Origin: Deltaproteobacteria bacterium
Lineage (GTDB): Bacteria > Bdellovibrionota_B > Oligoflexia > Oligoflexales > CAIYRB01
Assembly: GCA_016874735.1 (NCBI GenBank)
Contig: VGTI01000001.1
Coordinates: 148,466-212,465 of the forward strand
DNA: 64,000 nucleotides
Direction of reading: 5' to 3'
The stretch's first letter is position 1. Each line of letters opens with the position of its first letter. Below the pieces are notes generated by a model. The model had not been told where the DNA came from. It saw only the letters and a program-made list of their open reading frames with translations, and ran no database searches. The translations under genes and the position numbers were made by a program. This document shows, one piece after another, positions 7,723 to 17,264 of the stretch.

Positions 7723-9330
7723 ATGGCCGCAGTGACAGAAGCAAACGAGTTAGATAGCGATCTTACCCGAGTAATCAATGTGGTAAGTCGCGATAAGAAT
7801 TTGGACAAAGCCGTTATCATCGACGCGCTGGAGCAGGCTGTATTGCACGCTGCGCGGCGGGATTACGGTGCGACTGCCGATTTAGAGGCTCACTACAACG
7901 AGGATAGTAACGAAATCGAACTCTTTCAATTTCGTACCGTAGTCCAAGATGTTGAAGATAAAGTGCGCGAGATCTCGGTGCCTGAGGCTCACCGCCTGGA
8001 TCCAGAGGCCGGGGTTGGCGATGCGCTTGGAATCAAGATCGATACGGCAAGTTTCGGGCGGATTGCCGCTCAATCCGCAAAACAGATTATTGTACAAAAA
8101 GTGCGCGATGCTGAGCGCGCTCAGATTTACGACGAGTTCAAAGACCGTACGGGCGAAATTCTTAGTGGGCATGTGCGGCGCTTTGAGCGACATGACATCA
8201 TCGTGGATCTCGGTCGTACTGAGGCCGTCATTCCCTATCGTGAGCAAATGCCAACTGAACGCTACCGCGTCAAGGATCGCATCACAGGGTACGTCCTCGA
8301 GGTCAAGAGATCGTCGCGTGGGCCGCAGATCGTTATGTCCAGGGCTCATCCAGGCTTCTTGGTCAGGCTTTTTGAGCAGCATGTTACCGAGATTTATGAC
8401 GGTATCGTGACTATTGAGAGTGCGGCGCGTGACCCAGGTCACCGCTCCAAAATTGCCGTTTACTCTCGCGATCCATCGGTGGACCCTGTGGGAGCGTGTG
8501 TCGGTATGAAGGGCGCCCGTGTTCAAGCGGTCGTGCAGGAGCTCAACGGTGAGAAAATCGACATCGTACCTTGGGACAAAGACCCAGCTCGTCTTGTGTG
8601 TAATGCCCTGGCGCCAGCTGTCGTCAGCAAAGTAATCGTCGATGAGGCAAATCACAGTATGGAAGTCATCGTTGCTGATGACCAGCTGTCACTTGCCATT
8701 GGTAAGCGCGGCCAAAACGTGCGCTTGGCAGCGCAGTTGACCGGGTGGCGCCTTGATATCAAGAGCGAAGGCAAGCTGGAGCAAGAGCTCGTGGGTGCCA
8801 AGATATCTGTGGCGAACATTGCAGGGATCGGCCCTATGAGGGCGGAAATTCTTGTGAACGAGGGAGTTAAGTCGCCCGCTGATGTTGCTGCTTTGAGCTC
8901 CAGGACGCTGCAGCGTCTCCTCAATATGGAGGAGGCAGATGCGGACAAAGTGATCGAAGAGGCAACCAGAATAGCTAGGGAGTCTGGTCGTGAGATCGTT
9001 CCAGTTAGGGACGAACACGACGAGGAATCCGAGCTGCTGGCTCATGCTGCCGCCGAGCCTACCAAAGCTCCAGTGCAGACCAAGGAAGTGGAAGTTGACA
9101 GTGCTCGGGGGGATCGCCTCAAGTTGTTCCAACGTCTCATTGGTGTCGGCGAAGCAACGGCTCATGCCCTAGCTGATGCCGGGTACGGAACCATCGGAGA
9201 TATCATTGCTGACTCGGCGGAAGAGGTAGCGCAAAAGACCGGCCTTTCTATCGGTATCGCGCGCACAGTTCAGATTGCTGCTGACAAGTATTTGCAGTCT
9301 GAGCTGGTAGATGGCTCTGAAGATGAGTGA
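7723..9330 (+). CDS. nusA: transcription elongation/termination factor NusA
   Basis: NusA binds RNA polymerase and modulates pausing, termination and antitermination. The 535-residue product shows the NusA order: N-terminal polymerase-binding domain (about 10-130), S1 domain (about 142-205), KH1 with G-M-K-G near 261, KH2 with I-G-K-R-G-Q-N-V near 325, then two C-terminal helix-hairpin-helix acidic repeats (about 360-420 and 465-530), the longer proteobacterial form. An AGGAAGGA element precedes ATG 7723. It lies 44 bp after rimP and 52 bp before infB. Confidence 0.96.
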   Translation: MAAVTEANELDSDLTRVINVVSRDKNLDKAVIIDALEQAVLHAARRDYGATADLEAHYNEDSNEIELFQFRTVVQDVEDKVREISVPEAHRLDPEAGVGDALGIKIDTASFGRIAAQSAKQIIVQKVRDAERAQIYDEFKDRTGEILSGHVRRFERHDIIVDLGRTEAVIPYREQMPTERYRVKDRITGYVLEVKRSSRGPQIVMSRAHPGFLVRLFEQHVTEIYDGIVTIESAARDPGHRSKIAVYSRDPSVDPVGACVGMKGARVQAVVQELNGEKIDIVPWDKDPARLVCNALAPAVVSKVIVDEANHSMEVIVADDQLSLAIGKRGQNVRLAAQLTGWRLDIKSEGKLEQELVGAKISVANIAGIGPMRAEILVNEGVKSPADVAALSSRTLQRLLNMEEADADKVIEEATRIARESGREIVPVRDEHDEESELLAHAAAEPTKAPVQTKEVEVDSARGDRLKLFQRLIGVGEATAHALADAGYGTIGDIIADSAEEVAQKTGLSIGIARTVQIAADKYLQSELVDGSEDE

Positions 9331-9382
9331 TTTGAGTTGAAAGTCCGGACCTTAGGTCAACGGACATAAAGGAAATGTGTAG

Positions 9383-12364
9383 ATGTCAAAACTGCGGGTA
9401 CATGAGCTTGCCAAAGAGTTGAATGTTGAGTCGAAGGTCTTAATGGCTAAGCTCAAGGCCATGGGCGCGAAAATCATAAGTCATCAGAGCACACTTACCG
9501 ATCAGCAGGTTACCGAGCTGAGGGGGGCCTTGGGTGCCCCAGTCGCGTCAGCTGGAACGTCAGCTGGAGGTAGTGCGGCAGTTTCTAGCGATGCTAGTGG
9601 TAAGCCGCGTGTGGTGATACGTCGCCGTGCTGCATCTAAAGAAGACGCCGAGTCTCTAGAATCGGCGCAGGTAGAGACCGAGGAGGCCCCAACGGTCGCA
9701 GTGGCTCCCGTCGTAGCGACCGCAGTTGTCGCTGAAGAAGCGCGCGAGCCACAACCTAAGCCGACTTTGGGCGAGCCGGCAAAGGTAGTCGTGGCATCCG
9801 CGGAGCCGGTCAAGAAAGTGGTAGAGCAAGTAGCCGCGTCGATACCATCGCCGGTTGCCCAAGTCGTTACCAGACCGCCGACGCCAGCTAAAGTTGAACC
9901 CGCAGCAGAGTTTGATAGCGCAGCACATCCGGTCCCATCAGCGCCGGCCCCGGTAAGTAGGCACGTTGAAGAACCTAAGACTGTTACGAAAGAATCAGTG
10001 CCGCAGGAAGTAGTGCCCGAGGTTGTCCCTGTCGCGCCGGCTCCTGTTGCTGCACCAACGGCTCCCCCACCGGTAGATACTGCGACTGATGTCGCCAAAC
10101 GCAGGCGCGAAGTTGGTGGCGCCACGATTGTACGCCGGGCTACACCCGAAGAAGTCGAAAAGCTAGAAAGTGCGAATCGCAGCCGTCAAACTGGACGGAA
10201 GGAAGACCATCGCGGTACCCGTGTCACGGGTTTGGGTTTACTTTCCAATCGCATCAGTAGTGATGCAGCGGCGCCAGCTCCTGCGCAGCAGGCCGCAGGT
10301 GGTACACCTGGTGCTCCTCAAACAGCATCTGATGTCGACGAATGGGGTGCGCGACGCGGTAACGTAGTCAAAGATAAGAAGACCTTGGACGACGAGGAGC
10401 AGCTGCGTCGTAAGGCGGCTGCGAAGGCGCGCCGTAATCAAGGCGCGATAAACACGCGGCTATTGCTGCAGCAAGCCGAAATTCTGACTTCTGACGAAGA
10501 GGTCCAGCAGGCGGACTTTTCAGGGCGCACGGTCTATACCCCGATGTCACCGCGTAGTAAGCGAGACATCAAGCGTCGTAAGGATCTTAAAAAGACGGCG
10601 ATTACAACCCCGCGGGCATCCTATCGGGTGGTCAACATGGGCGAGTCAATCACCGTTGGTGAATTAGCCAAGCAGCTAGCTATCAAGAGTTCTGATCTCA
10701 TCAAAAAATTGATGACTCAGGGTGTGATGGCAACAATCAATCAACCGGTAGATTTCGATACAGCCACGCTACTTGCAAGCGAGTATCAGTTCGAAGTTAA
10801 GAGCAATATTCAGACTGTCGATGACATTCTGAAGAAAGCTGAGGTCACTGATCTCGAGTCCCGCTCACCAATCGTCACGGTGATGGGTCACGTTGACCAC
10901 GGAAAGACCTCAATTCTGGATGCTATTCGTTCTGCTGATGTGGCTGGTGGTGAAGCCGGTGGGATCACACAGCACATTGGTGCTTACTCCGTGGAACATA
11001 ACGGGGAAAAGATTGCCTTCCTTGACACTCCTGGTCACGAGGCATTCTCGGCCATGAGAGCACGCGGTGCTAAAGTGACGGATATCGTCGTTCTGGTAGT
11101 TGCTGCAGACGACGGAGTGATGCCCCAGACCATTGAGGCGATTAATCACGCGAAAGCTGCAAATGTTCCTTTGATTGTTGCGGTCAACAAGATCGATAAG
11201 CCAAATATCAATTTGGACCGTGTGTACACCGAACTTACGGAGCACGGTGTTCAGGCCGAAGAGTGGGGCGGTGAGACTCAGTTCATTAAGACTTCTGCCT
11301 TGCAACGCAAGGGTATTGACGAGTTACTCGAGGCGATCCTTCTGCAAGCTGAGGTTTTAGATCTGAAAGCGAGCGCGAATGGGCAAGCCGAGGGTGTGGT
11401 GATTGAAGCCCATCTCGACAAAGGCAGAGGGCCAGTCGCCACAGTCATGGTGCAAAGCGGCACCTTACGCCCTGGTGACTATATCGTTGCTGGCACGGAA
11501 TACGGCCGCGTTCGTGCTATGCATGACCATCGCAATCGCGATGTAGCAGCGGCAGGTCCATCAGAGCCCGTCGAGATTATTGGTTTGTCGGGTGTTCCGC
11601 GGGCTGGTGATCAGTTCAATATTGTAAACGATGAAAAAACTGCCAGAGAAGTTGCAGCTTTCCGCACAGAGCAAGCTCGCAATGCTCAGGCTACGAAATC
11701 GAGTGCAGCTAGCTTGGCAGATCTCCTCGCTAAAGTTAAGAATGAGGAGATCCCAGAGGTGCCAATCATCGTCAAGGCCGATACCCAAGGCTCGGTCGAA
11801 GCGATTGTTGACTCTATACTGAAGCTTAACACCGACAGAGTGCGTAACAGGATCGTTCACAGTGCCGTAGGTGGTGTGAATGAGTCGGATGTTTCGCTGG
11901 CGCAAGCCTCGGGTGCCGTAGTGGTTGCCTTCAGCGTCAGGGCTGCCCGTGGACTTGATGAGACTGCGGAACAAGCAGGCGTACCTATCAGGTACTTCAG
12001 TATCATCTATGAGATTGTTGATGCTGTGAAAGCCTTGATGGTTGGGAAATTGCCTCCAATCGTCAGTGAGCATGTGCTGGGTCGAGCTGAAGTGCGCAAG
12101 CCTATTAGTGTCCCTAAAATCGGCATGATCGGTGGATCGGCGGTTCTCGAAGGTAAGATCACGCGGACTTCATTCTGCCGCTTGATACGTAACGATATCG
12201 TAATTTACTCCGGTAAGCTCGGGTCGTTGCGTCGATTTAAGGATGACGTCAAGGAAGTTGTTCAGGGTTACGAATGCGGTATTGGTATTGACGGCTACAA
12301 CGACCTCAAAGAGGGCGACATCATCGAGGCCTATATCCTCGAAGAAACGTCGGCCACATTATAG
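9383..12364 (+). CDS. infB: translation initiation factor IF-2
   Basis: IF-2 is the GTPase that brings initiator tRNA to the 30S subunit and joins the subunits. The 993-residue product has an N-terminal IF2_N domain (1-52), a long Ala/Pro/Val/Glu-rich linker (about 55-345), a second IF2_N-like helical module (about 415-475), then the GTPase with G1 G502-H-V-D-H-G-K-T509, G3 D548-T-P-G-H552 and G4 N602-K-I-D605, followed by domains II to IV. AAAGGAAA precedes ATG 9383. The linker is low-complexity and gives long empty frames on the other strand. It sits in the usual nusA-infB-rbfA order. Confidence 0.97.
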   Translation: MSKLRVHELAKELNVESKVLMAKLKAMGAKIISHQSTLTDQQVTELRGALGAPVASAGTSAGGSAAVSSDASGKPRVVIRRRAASKEDAESLESAQVETEEAPTVAVAPVVATAVVAEEAREPQPKPTLGEPAKVVVASAEPVKKVVEQVAASIPSPVAQVVTRPPTPAKVEPAAEFDSAAHPVPSAPAPVSRHVEEPKTVTKESVPQEVVPEVVPVAPAPVAAPTAPPPVDTATDVAKRRREVGGATIVRRATPEEVEKLESANRSRQTGRKEDHRGTRVTGLGLLSNRISSDAAAPAPAQQAAGGTPGAPQTASDVDEWGARRGNVVKDKKTLDDEEQLRRKAAAKARRNQGAINTRLLLQQAEILTSDEEVQQADFSGRTVYTPMSPRSKRDIKRRKDLKKTAITTPRASYRVVNMGESITVGELAKQLAIKSSDLIKKLMTQGVMATINQPVDFDTATLLASEYQFEVKSNIQTVDDILKKAEVTDLESRSPIVTVMGHVDHGKTSILDAIRSADVAGGEAGGITQHIGAYSVEHNGEKIAFLDTPGHEAFSAMRARGAKVTDIVVLVVAADDGVMPQTIEAINHAKAANVPLIVAVNKIDKPNINLDRVYTELTEHGVQAEEWGGETQFIKTSALQRKGIDELLEAILLQAEVLDLKASANGQAEGVVIEAHLDKGRGPVATVMVQSGTLRPGDYIVAGTEYGRVRAMHDHRNRDVAAAGPSEPVEIIGLSGVPRAGDQFNIVNDEKTAREVAAFRTEQARNAQATKSSAASLADLLAKVKNEEIPEVPIIVKADTQGSVEAIVDSILKLNTDRVRNRIVHSAVGGVNESDVSLAQASGAVVVAFSVRAARGLDETAEQAGVPIRYFSIIYEIVDAVKALMVGKLPPIVSEHVLGRAEVRKPISVPKIGMIGGSAVLEGKITRTSFCRLIRNDIVIYSGKLGSLRRFKDDVKEVVQGYECGIGIDGYNDLKEGDIIEAYILEETSATL

Positions 12365-12384
12365 TTAGTTAAGGGTCATTTATT

Positions 12385-12726
12385 ATGGGTCTACGTCAAG
12401 CCAGATTAGCCGATGAAATGAGAGATGTCTTAGCTGCCACCTTCACCGGTGGGCAGCTAAGTGATCCCCGTGTAGCCGGTGTCACTATCACTGCAGTTAA
12501 GCTATCGGCAGATTTGCAGTTAGCTACTGTCTACTTCCGGATCTACGGCGAGGGTCCAGAGCGCACTGCTCCCGACGCTGCAGCGGGATTGAAGAGTGCG
12601 ACAGGGTTCTTGCGTCGGGTTTTGGCAGATGCTTTCGATATCCGTCGGGTGCCGAATTTGCGCTTCTTCTATGATGAGAGTATCGAGCGCGGCTCCAAAA
12701 TCGAAAGTTTATTGGCCCAAATTTAG
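12385..12726 (+). CDS. rbfA: 30S ribosome-binding factor RbfA
   Basis: RbfA is a KH-fold cold-shock ribosome assembly factor that binds the 30S precursor. The 113-residue product has typical length and motifs: the basic N-terminal helix with I/L-x-x-x-L-A, D-P-R-V-A-G-V-T-I-T (about 27-36), the L-Q-L-A-T-V-Y-F strand and the P-N-L-R-F-F-Y-D-E-S-I-E-R-G end motif. It begins 20 bp after infB with a weak ribosome site (AAGGG). Confidence 0.95.
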   Translation: MGLRQARLADEMRDVLAATFTGGQLSDPRVAGVTITAVKLSADLQLATVYFRIYGEGPERTAPDAAAGLKSATGFLRRVLADAFDIRRVPNLRFFYDESIERGSKIESLLAQI

Positions 12727-12753
12727 GCCAACCTGCTGTCGGAACAGTCCTAA

Positions 12754-13713
12754 GTGCAAAACTCACAGCAAATAGATGGGCTCCTTGCCGTCAACAAGCC
12801 CGCAGGCATGGTGTCTAAAGATGTTTCCCGTTGGCTCATGCGCCGTATTGGCAAAGTCAAACTAGGTCATGTAGGGACGTTGGATCCGGCGGCGGCAGGG
12901 GTTTTGCCTGTACTTTTGGGGCGTGCCACACGGCTACAGGACTTTTTGCTCGAGATGCCCAAGAGCTACGAGTTTGATGTGGCCTTCGGTATCGAGACAG
13001 ATACCCTCGATCAGGACGGGCAAATAGTGGCTGAGTCAGAGTGGGATCATATTTCTGCCCCGGCGCTTGAGCGAGCCATCAAATCGTTCCTGGGTGAAAT
13101 TGAACAAGTTCCACCCATATATTCTGCGGTGAAATACCAAGGTAAGCCCCTGTACGACTATGTCCGTGGCAAGGGTAAGAGTGGTGCTGCAGCCTCAGTC
13201 GTGCCTCTTGCTGAGCTTAAGCGCCGCGTCACGGTAACTAATTTTGAGATGCTGCGTTTCAAACCGGGATCTGGTACCTTCAGGATCACGTGTTCAAAGG
13301 GAACTTATGTCAGGTCACTAGTCAGGGATTTAGCGTATGCAGTCGATAGCTGCGCAACGCTAACGCGCCTCGTCCGCACACAGGCGGCGGGCATTGCGAT
13401 TGAAGATAGTCTCTCGCCAGAATCGATTGACGCAGACCTCACAAAGTTCTCTGATCTAGTTGTGCCGATCTCGAAGATTAAGTTGAATCTATCTGTATGG
13501 CGTTGTTCAACACCTACATTAGGCGGCAGACTGAAAAATGGGCAAAAGTTAGTTCTGGACCATAATCAGTTTGAAGAATCTCTCGATGTGAATAAGGACA
13601 GCGCTCGCGATGCGGTGCTTCTAGTGGATGAAGGTGGAATTGCTTTTGGCGTGGGATGTGTCCGACGTCATGAATCTGGATCAGTGGAACTTGTAATGAA
13701 GAGGGGACTTTGA
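12754..13713 (+). CDS. truB: tRNA pseudouridine(55) synthase TruB
   Basis: TruB makes pseudouridine 55 in the T loop of tRNAs. The 319-residue product carries the catalytic motif [12 protein letters not shown] with D44, the G-K-P-L-Y-D-Y-V-R segment (about 131-139), and the [14 protein letters not shown] motif. A short C-terminal extension (about 245-319) may be a PUA-like RNA-binding domain. It starts at GTG 12754. The stop TGA shares one base with the metK ATG (TGATG), implying translational coupling. Confidence 0.95.
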   Translation: MQNSQQIDGLLAVNKPAGMVSKDVSRWLMRRIGKVKLGHVGTLDPAAAGVLPVLLGRATRLQDFLLEMPKSYEFDVAFGIETDTLDQDGQIVAESEWDHISAPALERAIKSFLGEIEQVPPIYSAVKYQGKPLYDYVRGKGKSGAAASVVPLAELKRRVTVTNFEMLRFKPGSGTFRITCSKGTYVRSLVRDLAYAVDSCATLTRLVRTQAAGIAIEDSLSPESIDADLTKFSDLVVPISKIKLNLSVWRCSTPTLGGRLKNGQKLVLDHNQFEESLDVNKDSARDAVLLVDEGGIAFGVGCVRRHESGSVELVMKRGL

Positions 13714-14861
13714 TGAGCCAGGGAAATTCTGACTACCTGTTTACTTCTGAATCAGTGAGCGAGGGCCATCCTGATAAAGTTAGCGACCAGATTAGCGATG
13801 CTATTCTTGACGCTCTTTTGGCCCAGGACAAACACTCCCGTGTTGCGGTGGAGACCTTGTGTAAAACCGGCCTGGTCGTCATCGCTGGCGAAGTCACGAC
13901 TAAAGCTGTGGTCGATTATGCAAAAGTTGCCCGCGAAGTGATCGATTGGATTGGTTACAATGACGGGAAGCTAGGTTTTGATGCTAATAGCTGCGGCGTC
14001 CTCACGGCGATTGAGCAACAATCACCGGACATCTCGCAGGGCGTGACAGCTACTGCTGACAAAGAGCAGGGCGCTGGCGATCAAGGGATGATGTTTGGTT
14101 ATGCTTGTGACGAGACCACCGAGTTTATGCCGGCGACGATTAGCTATGCGCATAAATTGCTACGTAAGTTATCGGACTTGCGCCGTCAAAAGCACGTCGA
14201 TTTTCTGCGGCCTGACGCTAAGAGTCAAGTCACCGTCGAGTACAAAGCAGGACAACTGACGCGCGTTGACACGGTAGTAATTTCTACCCAGCACACGCCT
14301 GAAGTAGCTCCGAAAGAGCTCGAGTCTTACGTCATTGAAGAAGTGATCAAGCGCACCATTCCGGCTGAGCTTCTGAAGAATACCCGTTATCTGATCAACC
14401 CCACGGGCCGCTTTGTCATCGGTGGACCACAAGGTGATTGTGGATTGACCGGTCGTAAGATCATCGTTGACACCTACGGTGGTCACGGTGCTCACGGCGG
14501 TGGCGCGTTCTCGGGTAAGGATCCATCAAAGGTCGATCGGTCTGCGGCTTACATGGGTCGTTACATTGCTAAGAACTTAGTGGCAGCTGGTTTGGCTAAG
14601 AAGGCCCTGGTGCAGCTTGCCTACGCTATTGGGGTCGCTGAGCCGGTCAGTGTCTTTGTCGAGACCTACGGGACATCTAAACTTACGCTAAAAGAGCTTG
14701 AGTCTAAAGTGCGCAGTGTTTTCCGGTTGAAGCCCCATGAGATCGTGAATCAATTTGATCTGCTGCGTCCTATTTACCGTCCAACTGCGTCGTACGGTCA
14801 TTTCGGTCGCGACGAGTTCCCTTGGGAACGTCTGGATAAGGTTGCAGCACTGAAGGCATAA
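13713..14861 (+). CDS. metK: S-adenosylmethionine synthetase
   Basis: MetK makes S-adenosylmethionine from methionine and ATP in the cytosol. The 382-residue product has the N-terminal [13 protein letters not shown] motif, the hexapeptide G-A-G-D-Q-G, and the P-loop-like [16 protein letters not shown] motif near the middle. The start is taken as ATG 13713 (GAGGGG upstream), which overlaps the truB stop. It closes the translation operon ahead of a strong terminator. No SAM riboswitch is visible, and the gene is co-transcribed with truB. Confidence 0.97.
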   Translation: MSQGNSDYLFTSESVSEGHPDKVSDQISDAILDALLAQDKHSRVAVETLCKTGLVVIAGEVTTKAVVDYAKVAREVIDWIGYNDGKLGFDANSCGVLTAIEQQSPDISQGVTATADKEQGAGDQGMMFGYACDETTEFMPATISYAHKLLRKLSDLRRQKHVDFLRPDAKSQVTVEYKAGQLTRVDTVVISTQHTPEVAPKELESYVIEEVIKRTIPAELLKNTRYLINPTGRFVIGGPQGDCGLTGRKIIVDTYGGHGAHGGGAFSGKDPSKVDRSAAYMGRYIAKNLVAAGLAKKALVQLAYAIGVAEPVSVFVETYGTSKLTLKELESKVRSVFRLKPHEIVNQFDLLRPIYRPTASYGHFGRDEFPWERLDKVAALKA

Positions 14862-14879
14862 TTACGCTTGAACGCAGCT

Positions 14880-14919
14880 AAGTCACTGTTTGTACCTAAG
14901 GTGCAAGCGGTGACTTTTT
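14880..14919 (+). terminator. intrinsic terminator after metK
   Basis: AAGTCAC (14880-14886) pairs with GTGACTT (14910-14916), and the inner arms continue the stem to a TAA loop, about 17 pairs with a few G-U wobbles. A TTTTT run follows. It should end the rimP-metK operon. Confidence 0.9.
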
Positions 14920-14939
14920 GCTTTCAATGGGTATAGAGG

Positions 14940-14969
14940 CTGACAGCAAGTTATATTACGCTCTATAAT
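14940..14969 (+). promoter_or_regulatory. sigma-70-like promoter immediately upstream of the HAMP gene
   Basis: CTGACA (14940-14945) and a perfect TATAAT (14964-14969) are 18 bases apart. The ATG at 14977 is only seven bases past the -10 box, so transcription would start at or next to the first codon. No ribosome-binding sequence lies between, which suggests a leaderless mRNA. Confidence 0.5.
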
Positions 14970-14976
14970 TGGCGTT

Positions 14977-15498
14977 ATGGATAAAAAAGCCCGTAAGCAA
15001 ATTTTTTTGGTTAATCGCGATTTTCAGCTTCGATACGTGCGACTTGCTGTGATTGTTGGTATTGCCTCAACGTGCCTTACGCTGATTCTAGTCCTATATC
15101 CATTGGTGCAATTTCGTATCATTCGGTTCCCTGTTTTCTTGCCACTGCCGTTTTTAGCAGCAATTTTGACTGCGATTGGCGCAAATATTGCGATTATTAC
15201 CTGGTTAGGTGTGCATGTGACTCACCGCATTGCGGGGCCTATATTTAGCTTGGTCCGTCACATGCGTCATGTTGAGCTAGGTGGCTCGTTTAAGGGTGTG
15301 AAATTTCGTGAGTCTGACGACCTGCAGTATTTGGCGCGTAATTACAACTCATTGATGCATGCCCTCGTGGCTGCGGAGGAGGCGCGTCTAGCCATGCTCG
15401 ATCGTCTAGAAGTAAGTATCAAGCAATCGACTGGTGAGCATACCGCCTCGCTCCTTGTTATTGAGGAGCTGAGGCAAGAATTTAAGAGGCGCACATGA
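14977..15498 (+). CDS. two-helix membrane protein with HAMP domain
   Basis: The 173-residue product has a basic N-terminus, two transmembrane helices (about 21-43 and 53-80), then a HAMP module (about 81-133) beginning H-R-I-A-G-P-I-F-S-L with the conserved Pro, and a short coiled-coil tail. There is no kinase, cyclase or methyl-accepting domain, and almost no periplasmic loop, so it is a stand-alone HAMP protein that could transmit a membrane signal to a partner. It overlaps ruvA by 4 bp (ATGA), so the two should be translationally coupled. Function in this operon is unknown. Confidence 0.75.
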   Translation: MDKKARKQIFLVNRDFQLRYVRLAVIVGIASTCLTLILVLYPLVQFRIIRFPVFLPLPFLAAILTAIGANIAIITWLGVHVTHRIAGPIFSLVRHMRHVELGGSFKGVKFRESDDLQYLARNYNSLMHALVAAEEARLAMLDRLEVSIKQSTGEHTASLLVIEELRQEFKRRT

Positions 15499-16175
15499 TC
15501 GAGCGAGTATTTGGCCAATGTGTAATGAAGCAGGGTAGTACCGTTATCATTGACGTAAACGGAGTGGGTTATGGAGTTGAGGTAACGGACGCTACAGCCG
15601 CGCAGTTACATGAGGACACGGCGGCATTACTCTGGATTTATACTCATGTGAGAGAGGACAGCCTGAGGCTTTTTGGTTTTCCAGAGTTATCGGAACGTCA
15701 GCTTTTTAGTCAGCTACTCAGTGTAAGTGGTGTTGGGCCAAAGGTTGCCATGGCTATACTCGCGACTATTTCGGCAAGTGATTTGGTCCGGGCGGTTGAG
15801 GAGGATGATGCCTCCATACTTGAAGAGGTGCCTGGTATTGGTCCACGCCAATCCAAGAAAATTATCCTAGAGCTCAAGCCCAAAGTTGCAAAAATTTCCG
15901 CGTTCTGTCTGACGCAGCAAACAGGCAAGACGCGGTCTCCGGCGACTGCCCCTCTTTTTGATGCACGCTCATCACGCCTAGCTGCTGACACAATTAGGGA
16001 TTTACGTTCAGCGTTGGAAAATTTTGGGTACAAGGACAAGGAGATTCAACCCATCGTGCGCAAACTGGAGCGAGATCCGCCAGCCACTGACCTAGCTACT
16101 CTGCTCAAATCTGCGTTGGCAGATTTAGCCTCAGCCAGCCCCAGTGCGATCGGTCGGGGAGAGGAACTATTTTAA
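15495..16175 (+). CDS. ruvA: Holliday junction branch migration subunit RuvA
   Basis: RuvA binds Holliday junctions and loads RuvB. The 226-residue product begins M-I-E-R-V-F-G and has the OB-fold domain I (1-63), helix-hairpin-helix motifs in domain II (V-S-G-V-G-P-K-V-A and V-P-G-I-G-P-R-Q-S-K-K), a variable linker, and domain III (about 175-226) that contacts RuvB. It is slightly longer than the common 200 residues, due to the linker. It starts inside the end of the HAMP gene and directly abuts ruvB. Confidence 0.95.
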   Translation: MIERVFGQCVMKQGSTVIIDVNGVGYGVEVTDATAAQLHEDTAALLWIYTHVREDSLRLFGFPELSERQLFSQLLSVSGVGPKVAMAILATISASDLVRAVEEDDASILEEVPGIGPRQSKKIILELKPKVAKISAFCLTQQTGKTRSPATAPLFDARSSRLAADTIRDLRSALENFGYKDKEIQPIVRKLERDPPATDLATLLKSALADLASASPSAIGRGEELF

Positions 16176-17264
16176 ATGACGGATATAAAAAATCAGCGCC
16201 CAGATGAGTCCAGTGTTGGGACGAGTGGTCGCACTAGCATTAAAGTTGAACGTATCGTGGGCGGGGAAGTGGGTATTGATGACGATGTCTTAGAGGCGAG
16301 TCGGCCTGAGCTTCGTCCCCTGTCCTTCGATGATTACCTTGGTCAAAATCAGGTAAAGGATAATCTCAAGATCTATGTCAAATCGGCCATGCAACGCGCG
16401 GCCAGTTTAGATCACGTCATCTTGCATGGTCCACCGGGGCTGGGCAAAACCACGCTGGCTAGGATTATCGCGAATGAGCTAAACGCCCCTTTTTTTGAGA
16501 CACGCGGTCCTGCAATTGAGCGTCCCGGGGATTTAGCCGGAATATTGACCGGTCTCACACCAGGCAGTGTTCTTTTTGTCGATGAGATCCATCGACTTTC
16601 CATTAAAGTCGAGGAAGTTCTCTACTCAGCGATGGAGGACTTTCAATTGGATATCATTGTGGGGCAAGGTCCGGCGGCCAGAGCCATGCGGATTCCGCTG
16701 CCCGAGTTCACGCTAGTTGGTGCGACGACGCGACTCGCTCTCTTGTCTAAGCCTTTATTAGATCGCTTTGGTATCCAGGAGCGTCTTGAGTTTTATGATA
16801 TTGAGGCTTTATGTGCCATTCTGCGCCGCAGCGCGGCAATACTAGGTATCGAGGTATCTCGCGAAGGAGCGCGTGAGATTGCTAGCCGTGCGCGGGGAAC
16901 CCCTAGGATTGCCAATCGCCTTTTGAAGCGTGTGTGGGACTTTGCCTTTGGATTTGATAAACGCCATGTCGATGCTGAGTTGGCCGATAAGGTTTTGCAG
17001 CGTCAAGGCATCGATTCATTCGGTCTCGAGCGTATCGATCGGCAGATACTCTCAACTGTAGCGGAGCAATACCAAGGAGGACCTGTGGGCATTGAGGCCT
17101 TGGCGGCTACCTTGAATGAGGACCGAGCAACGCTCGAAGAAGTTTATGAACCGTATCTCGTTTACAGTGGTTTTCTGGCACGTGGACCACGAGGACGCAT
17201 GTTAACCTCCAAGGGTAAGGTTCACCTAGACGCGCTTGCTGCTAATAAATTGGAGCCTCGATGA
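16176..17264 (+). CDS. ruvB: Holliday junction branch migration ATPase RuvB
   Basis: RuvB is the AAA+ hexameric motor for branch migration. The 362-residue product has the R-P-x-x-L-x-x-F/D-x-Y-x-G-Q motif near 47-57, Walker A G85-P-P-G-L-G-K-T92, Walker B V-D-E-I-H, sensor and arginine-finger sequence (G-A-T-T-R, L-L-D-R-F-G), and a C-terminal winged helix (R-G-P-R-G-R). An N-terminal tail of about 25 residues is longer than usual. ATG 16176 directly follows the ruvA stop. The ruvB stop overlaps the next gene by 4 bp. Confidence 0.97.
   Translation: MTDIKNQRPDESSVGTSGRTSIKVERIVGGEVGIDDDVLEASRPELRPLSFDDYLGQNQVKDNLKIYVKSAMQRAASLDHVILHGPPGLGKTTLARIIANELNAPFFETRGPAIERPGDLAGILTGLTPGSVLFVDEIHRLSIKVEEVLYSAMEDFQLDIIVGQGPAARAMRIPLPEFTLVGATTRLALLSKPLLDRFGIQERLEFYDIEALCAILRRSAAILGIEVSREGAREIASRARGTPRIANRLLKRVWDFAFGFDKRHVDAELADKVLQRQGIDSFGLERIDRQILSTVAEQYQGGPVGIEALAATLNEDRATLEEVYEPYLVYSGFLARGPRGRMLTSKGKVHLDALAANKLEPR

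Noticed and set aside
9502..10125. 207-codon minus-strand frame inside infB
   Set aside because: It is the complement of the repetitive Ala/Pro linker of IF-2, giving a Thr/Ser/Gly-rich artefact.
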